This document shows, in pieces, positions 25,406 to 31,098 of a stretch of DNA of 37,696 nt. The stretch is from positions 1 through 37,696 of the IMG/VR virus record IMGVR_UViG_3300042397_002535. One strand, 5' to 3'. The notes under the pieces are model-generated. The model was not told the DNA's origin, made no database searches, and saw only the letters and a program-made list of their open reading frames with translations. The position numbers were made by a program, and so were the translations under genes. The stretch is from a virus. How positions within the stretch are numbered: the first letter of the stretch is position 1; each line of letters opens with the position of its first letter.

Positions 25406-25843
25406 TCAGCAAAGACCGGTCAGGTCTGGAGGGGTGTAGTTAGGGCCTTTGGAGATTTTGCCGTTCTCGTTGAAGATTGGGTTGCCGTCGTTGTCGAACT
25501 TGGACCAGTTGCTGGTGTTCACGCGACGCACGGCCTCTGCAACTTGCATCTTGGCGCAGTGTCCAACGCCCACGCCAGTCACGATCTGGTCGGCGATGGA
25601 GTCCAAGAACTCTTCACGGTTGTTGACGTAGATGTCGCCACCGGCCTTCAGTGCGTCCGACAAGCGCAGCATCATGAGGTGTGTGGCGTTGATCAAGTTG
25701 TTCACCGTCACGTCCTCCGACTCGATCACGGCAATTTGTTCCGCCACCTCCTCAAAGTGGCACCCGAGCTGCACGCCAAACTGTTCGTGCGTCGGGGAAG
25801 GTCGGGCACGTTCGTGCCACATCTGAATCAGGTCAATGCTCAT
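25406..25843 (-). CDS. MazG-like nucleotide pyrophosphohydrolase
   Basis: 145 residues, helical. 'HFEEVAEQI' (EExxE-like) and 'EEFLDSIADQIVTGVG' (ExxD-like) are the metal sites of the all-alpha NTP pyrophosphatase fold (PRA-PH/MazG); the end 'NWSKFDNDGNPIF..GKISKGPNYTPPDL' is typical of the phage branch. It would hydrolyse (d)NTPs to monophosphates, fitting nearby ThyX and HAD genes. ATG 25843 has AAGGA 6 bases upstream and overlaps the HAD stop (ATGA). Confidence 0.8.
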   Translation of the reverse strand: MSIDLIQMWHERARPSPTHEQFGVQLGCHFEEVAEQIAVIESEDVTVNNLINATHLMMLRLSDALKAGGDIYVNNREEFLDSIADQIVTGVGVGHCAKMQVAEAVRRVNTSNWSKFDNDGNPIFNENGKISKGPNYTPPDLTGLC

Positions 25844-26319
25844 GCGTGTTCCTTGGTTGGTGCGGTGTAAGCGCACTGGTTGTGAATCGATCGAACTTGC
25901 GCCGTGACGCCTTGTTCTCGGTACATCTGCACAACGTCCTCGCGGTCGTCGTAGGCGCAGTGGATTTCATCCAACCCAATGCCGTACAGTTGTGGCAACC
26001 ATTGCAGCTGCATGCGCTTCAAGTCGCGTGAGTGCCGGTGATCGCCGTTGTTGCGCATGATGAGGTGCTCCACCGCTACGCCCTTGCGCATCAGCCACTC
26101 TGTCGTCAGCGCGTGGTACGCCACTGGACGCGCCGTCAGCACCACGATGCGGTGTTCGCAGTTGCGGAACAGGTCTGTGTTGCCAGCTTCGTCGAAGGCC
26201 GACAGCAAGTGGTAGTCGTGGTAACGCTCTTGTGGGTTGGTCTTTTGCCAATTGATTTTCCTGATGCGCCAAGCGTCGTCGGCGATTGTGTTGTCGAGGT
26301 CGAGGATGATGACGCTCAT
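25840..26319 (-). CDS. HAD-superfamily phosphatase (PNKP-3'-phosphatase-like)
   Basis: 159 residues. Motif I DLDNT (D7, D9), motif II 'VLTARP', a basic residue region around 'DLKRMQL' for motif III, and motif IV 'YDDREDV' are complete. This pattern resembles the phosphatase part of T4 polynucleotide kinase and phage homologues. It could remove 3' phosphates from nucleic acid or act on nucleotides. The ATG 26319 has AAGGGGG upstream; the long in-frame extension belongs to another gene. ATGA overlaps on both sides. Confidence 0.8.
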   Translation of the reverse strand: MSVIILDLDNTIADDAWRIRKINWQKTNPQERYHDYHLLSAFDEAGNTDLFRNCEHRIVVLTARPVAYHALTTEWLMRKGVAVEHLIMRNNGDHRHSRDLKRMQLQWLPQLYGIGLDEIHCAYDDREDVVQMYREQGVTAQVRSIHNQCAYTAPTKEHA

Positions 26320-26540
26320 AAAACCCCCTTGTGGCTCTTGCACGCACGGTCGAGCGCTTTGTGCAGGTCTGGATTGCTGAACCACCACGCCATGCACTGC
26401 TTGTCCTTGTCGACGAGCACAGCGGTGTTCTCGGCCATGCCCTCGGCGTAGCCAACTCGGTAGCCCACGCCCTGCGCGTAGCCCAAGGACAACGCCCAAA
26501 GCGCAACCACGACGATTGCTGCGATTGCGGTGCGGATCAT
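26316..26540 (-). CDS. Small single-TM protein
   Basis: 74 residues with one N-terminal hydrophobic segment (about 5-24: 'AIAAIVVVALWALSLGYAQG') after 'MIRT', which could be a signal or membrane anchor, followed by a hydrophilic segment with one Cys region and 'CKSHKG' end. ATGA overlaps connect it with genes on both sides. Unknown function; it may be a membrane-anchored component. Confidence 0.65.
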   Translation of the reverse strand: MIRTAIAAIVVVALWALSLGYAQGVGYRVGYAEGMAENTAVLVDKDKQCMAWWFSNPDLHKALDRACKSHKGVL

Positions 26541-26797
26541 TTCAACACCTCCGCACGACTCGCTGCGGCGATTGCCTTTAGCAACAAAGACTCGCTGACG
26601 GCTTCCCCTTGGTCTTTGTAAGGTGTCTTGAGAAGTTCGTCTGGATAGCTAAGATAGCTTACGCCATTTTCTGAAACGTAATACATGGAGAAAGTTTCTG
26701 TTTTCGGCCTGTACAAACCAAGTCCTGGCCAGGACTCTTTTGACACCCAGTCGGATGGAGCAGCATCAATCTCTTTGACGTCGATGATGTATTTCAT
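26537..26797 (-). CDS. Small protein downstream of ThyX
   Basis: 86 residues, starting at ATG 26797 that overlaps the ThyX stop (ATGA); extended frame upstream is antiphase ThyX sequence. It has 'KYIIDVKEIDAAPSDW', 'YYVSENGVSYLSYPDELLKTPYKDQ' (partial) and a helical end. Beta-rich first half. I do not recognise it. Confidence 0.6.
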   Translation of the reverse strand: MKYIIDVKEIDAAPSDWVSKESWPGLGLYRPKTETFSMYYVSENGVSYLSYPDELLKTPYKDQGEAVSESLLLKAIAAASRAEVLK

Positions 26798-27519
26798 TTT
26801 GCGGCCTCCTTGCGCATCTTGTCGACGATCTTCAACAGCTCGCCCTTCTTCAGCAAGTTGCCGCCGTACTCGCGCTGAGCAAACTCTTCGATCTCGGCAA
26901 AGTAGTCGCGCCCTGCTTGGAACAAGAACTTCTCGGCCCAAGGGTGAACGCGCAACACTTCGTCGACCATGGCGTTGACGACCTTCTGGTACTCGTTCTG
27001 GGTGCGGCCTCCAGTGCGCGCCTTGGCCAAGTCGACAAAGGTGCGCAGGTTGAACTTGCACACGATGTTGGTGGCGATGTTGGTGGGTAGCACGCCACGT
27101 GCGTCCTCTGCGGCTTGCCCCAAGTCCAACAGCGTGCGGTAAGACTGCTTCACGGTGCTCAGGCACTGCTCAATCACGCTCATTGCTCGCGGGTCGGCCT
27201 TGTTGCGGTCGGTGAACACGTAGTCGAACTCGCCCATGTCGAGCACGCGCATCGTTTGCTGAGCGTAGCTGGCGGCTCGGGTGCGCACTTGCTGGTGCGT
27301 GTAGGCACGGCTGACGCCTTCGACGAGGAACACGTAGTCCACAAACTCCCAGCTGCTGGGAATGGTGTTGGCCATGTACTCCAGCTCCTTGAGCTTGTCG
27401 TCCATCGGCATGGCGCGGATTGTTTCCAGCAGTCCAGGAGACATGGTGAGGCGGGTGGCCTTGGTGAACATCAGCAGGTTCTCGGCGTCCTGCGTGTGGT
27501 TGATGAGGGTGACTTTCAT
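26794..27519 (-). CDS. thyX: FAD-dependent thymidylate synthase (ThyX) variant
   Basis: 241 residues. The flavin-dependent ThyX fold is indicated by 'WEFVDYVFLVEGVSRAYTHQQ', the signature R79-T-R81-AA-S84-YAQQTM-R91, 'ARGVLPTNIATNIV', 'NLRTF' and a C-terminal helix. It would methylate dUMP to dTMP using folate and FADH2. The canonical RHR motif reads RTR here and the last Tyr is Val, as in divergent phage forms. Its leader hairpin and CAACTTAGAAAGG precede the ATG. Likely first gene of a leftward message including the nucleotide-linked genes that follow. Confidence 0.8.
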   Translation of the reverse strand: MKVTLINHTQDAENLLMFTKATRLTMSPGLLETIRAMPMDDKLKELEYMANTIPSSWEFVDYVFLVEGVSRAYTHQQVRTRAASYAQQTMRVLDMGEFDYVFTDRNKADPRAMSVIEQCLSTVKQSYRTLLDLGQAAEDARGVLPTNIATNIVCKFNLRTFVDLAKARTGGRTQNEYQKVVNAMVDEVLRVHPWAEKFLFQAGRDYFAEIEEFAQREYGGNLLKKGELLKIVDKMRKEAAK

Positions 27520-27525
27520 GATTTT

Positions 27526-27567
27526 ACCTTTCTAAGTTGATGGACGGAAGGGCACTCGGCCCCTCCG
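27526..27567 (-). promoter_or_regulatory. Hairpin plus conserved leader before ThyX
   Basis: Leftward: CGGAGGGGC (27567-27559), loop CGAGT, GCCCTTCCG (27553-27545), a 4-base gap and TCAACTTAGAAAGGT (27540-27526), then the thyX ATG. The 9-base stem includes one G-U pair. A T-run follows only in the + direction (ATTTTAAAT, 27568-27576), so it may also act as a rightward terminator. The leader motif is shared with other early genes. Confidence 0.6.
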
Positions 27568-27575
27568 ATTTTAAA

Positions 27576-28157
27576 TCAGTCTGCTGCCACCAGCGAGAAC
27601 TGAAATTTGTCGTTCCAAGCGAGCACCTTTGCGGCCTTTAGTTGGGCGCGGAACTTGATGTGCTTGCTCAGGGGCATGCCCAGCGCCGTGAATGCAGCGC
27701 GGACAGAACGATATTCAACGCCGTTCACAACCACATGGTGGCGTGCAGAGCGCAGGTCGTGTGTGTTTTTGTCAGACCAGCTCTTGCGGATTCCGGCAGA
27801 ACGGGTGGCGCTCTTGGCGGGGGCTTTGTAGATGCGACCGTCGGTGTGGTACTCGGTCGAGCAATGGTGGCAGAACATGCGTTCAGCCGCTGCGGTGCCT
27901 TCTTGGCCAGCGTAGGTCTGGTCGTGCTTCGTTCCGCACGCAGGGCAACCGTCGTCGAGCTTGTAAGCCTTCTTGCCGAACAGGTGGTCGGCCTGCTCAG
28001 TTGTGATTGCAGGGAGCTGCTTGGGGTCGTTGGAGCGAGCAGCGGCGAGTTGCTTTTCGCCAGCGGCACGGCTAGAGAACTTCTTGATGGACTTGCCGGT
28101 GAGTGCGTTGTACTCGGCAACCATGTCGGAGGTCTTCATGTCGGCGATCTTGGTCAT
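27576..28157 (-). CDS. Zinc-ribbon protein, possible DNA-binding regulator
   Basis: 193 residues. Residues 1-40 contain 'MKTSDMVAEYNALTGKSIKKFSSRAAGEKQ' (short quoted parts), a helical pattern seen in phage and plasmid DNA-binding proteins. C71-PA-C74 and C96-HH-C99 are spaced 21 apart and should bind zinc. The C-terminal third ('YRSVRAAFTALGMPLSKHIKFRAQLK') is basic and could contact DNA. Start chosen by the leader CCAACTCAGAAAGGA. It stands alone behind a promoter-like block with a CTGT-N8-ACAG palindrome. Confidence 0.7.
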   Translation of the reverse strand: MTKIADMKTSDMVAEYNALTGKSIKKFSSRAAGEKQLAAARSNDPKQLPAITTEQADHLFGKKAYKLDDGCPACGTKHDQTYAGQEGTAAAERMFCHHCSTEYHTDGRIYKAPAKSATRSAGIRKSWSDKNTHDLRSARHHVVVNGVEYRSVRAAFTALGMPLSKHIKFRAQLKAAKVLAWNDKFQFSLVAAD

Positions 28158-28165
28158 AATCAATT

Positions 28166-28235
28166 TCCTTTCTGAGTTGGTCCTGTTCACTAGAACAGTA
28201 ACCGAATTTTGCCTGAGTTTTTCTGTGTTCGGCAA
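28166..28235 (-). promoter_or_regulatory. Promoter plus hairpin leader for the zinc-ribbon gene (copy 2)
   Basis: Leftward: TTGCCG (28235-28230), 18-base spacer, CAAAAT (28211-28206), then CTGTTC-TAGT-GAACAG (28198-28183), GA and CCAACTCAGAAAGGA (28180-28166) before the start at 28157. Aligns with 17831-17896 in spacing but with a different hairpin sequence. The palindrome also fits a LexA-box pattern CTGT-N8-ACAG at the likely start site. Activity is not shown. Confidence 0.52.
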
Positions 28236-28249
28236 GGACTTTGTGAAAT

Positions 28250-29161
28250 TTATTTGAAAGAATGGCGGTGAATGTCGTAAGTCGTTGTGTTCATTAGCTT
28301 TTTCAACACCGACAGATCGCCCAAAACGTCGTCCAACAGCAGATTTCGCCACGTGCCGAAGCGTCCAAGGCTGAAAATTTGGTGCTTGTGGGTCAGTTCG
28401 AATATGAACTTCTTGCGCCATGCGTCGTCGATCTTGGCAATCTTGCCGTACCGCTGCGACACGCGCTCGATAGGCACGCACTCTTCGCGCACAATGCCGA
28501 AGGCGTCGAACAGGTCGTCGGTGTCGTCGGCCTCGTCCACGTACTCCGCAATAAGCAAGTCGCCAGTGATGCTGGCGCGGTACAAGTTGGTCGACAAAGA
28601 GGGGAAGTAAACGGACTGGAACACGTCGGCGTTGGGGATGCGCCAGCGCTGCACGACAATGGGTGCGTAGGAGAACTCGGGTGCGTTGGAGGCAACGGCT
28701 CCGTATTTTTCCATCGCCCACTTGTGCAGCAAGGACATCGGCAAGGTGCTGATGGCGGGGCCGTTGTTGTTGAACACGTCGTCCTTGTTGAGCGTGTGGT
28801 CCCATTGGATGCGGCCACGACAACGGTCGGCCAGCTGCGCGATGAAGTCTTCTGGCGCAATGAACCGGTCCACGGCGTCCAAGTTCCAGATGCTGCGGTC
28901 GGCGAGTCGGCCCACCACCTTCTGGGAGTACCAGTTGGCCAGCTGGATGCTCGGGGCCACCGCTTTGCCATCCAACCACAGCCCCTTGTGCACTCGCACC
29001 TTGCGGAAGTCGATGCCGACGGCGTCACCCACGGCACCAGAGCGGAACCGGAGCACGGCCTTGTGTTGTGCTTGGCCCTCGGAGCCAGCTTCGAAGATGG
29101 TTGCACGCTGAAAAACGCACCCAGCGAGTAGACCCGCGATGCCTGCGCCGTAGATTTTCAT
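28250..29161 (-). CDS. FAD/NAD(P)-binding oxidoreductase-like protein
   Basis: 303 residues. Rossmann motif GAGIAG at 5-10 and an acidic end of the second strand ('IFEAG', E24) define a dinucleotide-binding N-terminus. A C-terminal 'GRFGTWRNLLLDDV' (about 266-279) resembles the GRxGxxR...D block of amine-oxidase or UDP-galactopyranose mutase-like flavoproteins. Reaction unknown. As the first gene of the leftward arm, next to the divergent promoter, it should be expressed early. Its RBS is AAGGA in the leader CAACTTTTAAGGA. Confidence 0.72.
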   Translation of the reverse strand: MKIYGAGIAGLLAGCVFQRATIFEAGSEGQAQHKAVLRFRSGAVGDAVGIDFRKVRVHKGLWLDGKAVAPSIQLANWYSQKVVGRLADRSIWNLDAVDRFIAPEDFIAQLADRCRGRIQWDHTLNKDDVFNNNGPAISTLPMSLLHKWAMEKYGAVASNAPEFSYAPIVVQRWRIPNADVFQSVYFPSLSTNLYRASITGDLLIAEYVDEADDTDDLFDAFGIVREECVPIERVSQRYGKIAKIDDAWRKKFIFELTHKHQIFSLGRFGTWRNLLLDDVLGDLSVLKKLMNTTTYDIHRHSFK

Positions 29162-29312
29162 AATCGTTCCTTAAAAGTTGTAAAGTTTTTGCTGTCTGGA
29201 ATTGTGCCTGAAAAATAAAGCTTGCGCAAACTATTTTTTTGAGCGAAAATAGTTTGCATCGAGGCGTTTCCAGAAGACAATTCGACCACCACAACTTAAC
29301 TGGACAACTTAT
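29162..29312. promoter_or_regulatory. Divergent early promoter region with shared palindromic -35
   Basis: TTGCGCAA (29222-29229) can serve as a -35 on both strands. Rightward: TTGCGC (29222-29227), 17 bases, GAAAAT (29245-29250). Leftward: TTGCGC (29229-29224), 17 bases, CACAAT (29206-29201). A perfect 12-base inverted repeat GCAAACTATTTT / AAAATAGTTTGC (29226-29237 and 29246-29257, 8-base loop) overlaps the rightward promoter and may be an operator. The leaders toward both genes contain ACAACTT motifs. Confidence 0.6.
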
Positions 29313-29651
29313 ATGAGCAAGGTTTTCATTACACAAGTGCCGCACAAGCGAGACCCCGACACTCGGGCTTTTGTGCCAGCGGTGAACATTGCGCCTGCCG
29401 CTGAGCACGGGGAGTTGGTCGTGATGATGCCCCCAAGGGCACCGTTCCACGCGACAGCAGACCTCGTGCACCAGTTGCGTGCGCACTTGAAGGACTATGA
29501 CTACGAGGCAGGAGACTGCTTGGTGGCCATGGGTGACCCCGCGATCATCGCCGTCGCATGCGCCATTCTCGGCAAGCAGAGTGGACGCTTCACGGTGTTG
29601 AAGTGGGACAAGAACGTCGGCAGATACCTGCCGGCACACGTGTCGGTTTGA
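29313..29651 (+). CDS. Conserved early phage protein, unknown
   Basis: 112 residues. Sequence 'VPHKRDPDTRAFVPAVNI', 'YEAGDCLVAMGDPAIIAVACAILG' and 'FTVLKWDKNVGRYLP' (partial) form a family I recall from many phages of proteobacteria, always as the first rightward early gene. No enzyme motif is visible. ATG is at 29313 after an AT-rich leader with two ACAACTT copies; no strong Shine-Dalgarno is present (TGGAC only), so translation may depend on the leader. Confidence 0.7.
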   Translation: MSKVFITQVPHKRDPDTRAFVPAVNIAPAAEHGELVVMMPPRAPFHATADLVHQLRAHLKDYDYEAGDCLVAMGDPAIIAVACAILGKQSGRFTVLKWDKNVGRYLPAHVSV

Positions 29652-29673
29652 ACCGGCAACAACTTAGAAAGGA
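29642..29673 (+). promoter_or_regulatory. Hairpin plus conserved leader before the 29680 gene
   Basis: GTCGG-TTTGAA-CCGGC (29642-29657, one G-U pair) overlaps the end of the previous gene; two bases later CAACTTAGAAAGGA (29660-29673) precedes the GTG at 29680. This is the rightward example of the same architecture found in leftward genes. A larger pairing TGCCGG (29629-29634) / CCGGCA (29653-29658) is also possible. Confidence 0.55.
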
Positions 29674-29679
29674 AGAACT

Positions 29680-30183
29680 GTGATAACATTATCAGAAATG
29701 GCCGAGTTGGCGCGAGCGTTGGTGGAAGCCGATGCGGGTGTGGACGAGGCGGAAGGGGCGTTGAAGGACGCCAAGGAGCGCGCACGCGTGCTCCGTGAGG
29801 AAACAATCCCCGCAGCGATGCAGGAGATGGGCCTCGAAGAAGTCAAGCTCGAAACCGGTCAAAAGATCAGCATCAAGCAAGACGTCTACGCCTCCATCCC
29901 CGCCGCCAGCAAGGGGCAAGCGTACGATTGGTTGAACGAGCATGGCTTCGGCGGTCTCATCAAGGTCGAAGTCTCCACCACGTTCGCCAAGGGCGAGCAA
30001 GACAAAGCCATCGAGCTGCACAAACAGCTGGCGGGACAAGGCTTGCAACCCGACTTGGACCAGTCTGTGCACGCCCAGACACTGAAGGCATTTTTGCGCG
30101 AGCAAATTGCTGCCGGCAACAACATCCCGCTCGACTTGTTCGGTGCGCGTCCCGTGTGGACCGCCAAGATCACGAACAAATAA
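29680..30183 (+). CDS. Conserved early protein upstream of the SSB-like gene
   Basis: 167 residues from GTG 29680; ATG 29698 is an alternative, but the GGA in the leader is better spaced for the GTG. Residues about 5-50 are an Ala/Glu-rich coiled coil; the rest contains 'KISIKQDVYASIPAASKGQAYDWLNEHGF' (partial) and 'TLKAFLREQI'. Its place beside the SSB-like protein suggests a replication or recombination partner. No precise family identified. Confidence 0.65.
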   Translation: MITLSEMAELARALVEADAGVDEAEGALKDAKERARVLREETIPAAMQEMGLEEVKLETGQKISIKQDVYASIPAASKGQAYDWLNEHGFGGLIKVEVSTTFAKGEQDKAIELHKQLAGQGLQPDLDQSVHAQTLKAFLREQIAAGNNIPLDLFGARPVWTAKITNK

Positions 30184-30224
30184 ACTTTTCACTCAACTCA
30201 CTTTTCAAATAGGAATTTTCAATC

Positions 30225-31016
30225 ATGGCTAAAAAAGAAACCACCACCGAAGTCGCAGTCGCCGCTAACACTGCTCTCTCCACCAACATCGCAATGGACT
30301 TTGCCGCTGACGCAGGCATGGGCATGGAAGGCGTGGACAAGGACTCGTTCGCGATTCCGTTCCTCGCGTTGTTGCAGGGCTTGTCGCCTCAGCTGGAGAC
30401 CGTGGACGCCGCCAAGCCTGGACTCTTCATCAACACCATCACCGACGAAGTGTTCAAGGAAGCGCTGGTCGTGCCTTGCGCTTACCAGCGTCGCTACCTG
30501 CGTTGGGCGCCACGTGAAGCTGGTGGCGGGTACAAGGGCGAGTACAGCCCAATCGACATAGAAACCGGCAAGATCATTGGTGTCGAGAAGAACGCCGAAG
30601 GCCAGCTGACGCTCGAAGGCGACCAGTTGAAGGACACGCGCAACCACTTTGTGTTGGTGCAGTCGTCGACCGGTGCATGGCAACCCGCTCTGCTCTCCCT
30701 GAGCAGCACCCAGATCAAGAAGTCCAAGCGCTGGATGAGCCTAATCCAAGGCGTCGAGATGCGCACCCCCGAGGGCAAGCCGTTCAACCCTCCTTCTTTC
30801 AGCCACATCTACAAGCTGAAGGCCGTCAAGGAAGAGAACAGCAAGGGCAGCTGGTGGGGTCTGGACGTGTCGGTGGTCGAGCCGGTGCAGGAAGCCGAGT
30901 TGTACCAACGTGCGCGCGACTTCAACAAGCAAGTGGCCGCTGGTGAGGTGAAGGTGCAGGAACCAATGAGCGAGCACGCCGCCGAAGGCGAAGGCAACGG
31001 CGACAACCGCTTCTAA
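30225..31016 (+). CDS. Putative single-stranded DNA-binding protein
   Basis: 263 residues. Central beta-rich region with aromatic and basic patches ('YQRRYLRWAPREAGGGY', 'SKRWMSLIQG'), and an acidic, Gly/Asn-rich C-terminal tail ending in Phe. An acidic tail with terminal aromatic residue is characteristic of SSB and T7 gp2.5-type proteins, where it contacts polymerase and primase. Family blocks such as 'DSFAIPFLALLQGLSPQ' are common in phages just before a primase-helicase, as here. The call relies on the tail and context, not on a clear OB motif. Confidence 0.6.
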   Translation: MAKKETTTEVAVAANTALSTNIAMDFAADAGMGMEGVDKDSFAIPFLALLQGLSPQLETVDAAKPGLFINTITDEVFKEALVVPCAYQRRYLRWAPREAGGGYKGEYSPIDIETGKIIGVEKNAEGQLTLEGDQLKDTRNHFVLVQSSTGAWQPALLSLSSTQIKKSKRWMSLIQGVEMRTPEGKPFNPPSFSHIYKLKAVKEENSKGSWWGLDVSVVEPVQEAELYQRARDFNKQVAAGEVKVQEPMSEHAAEGEGNGDNRF

Positions 31017-31050
31017 GCACGCCGCTCTCCGTTTCTTCACACAACACAGA

Positions 31051-31081
31051 GGGCGTGCGGCGAGAGCTGTGCGCCCTTTTT
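31051..31081 (+). terminator. Intrinsic terminator after the SSB-like gene
   Basis: GGGCG (31051-31055) pairs with CGCCC (31072-31076) around a 16-base interior with further pairing potential; TTTTT follows (31077-31081). It lies between the SSB-like stop and the primase start, so partial termination would set high SSB and lower primase levels. Confidence 0.65.
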
Positions 31082-31098
31082 CATTTTCAGGACAAGCA

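Noticed and set aside
28183-28198. Integration attachment site suggested by the palindrome
   Set aside because: No integrase or excisionase gene anywhere in the circle, so an att site is not supported.
29226-29257. Replication origin at the 12-bp inverted repeat
   Set aside because: Position between divergent early genes is suggestive, but no iterons or DnaA-type boxes were seen, so I describe only the promoter/operator features.
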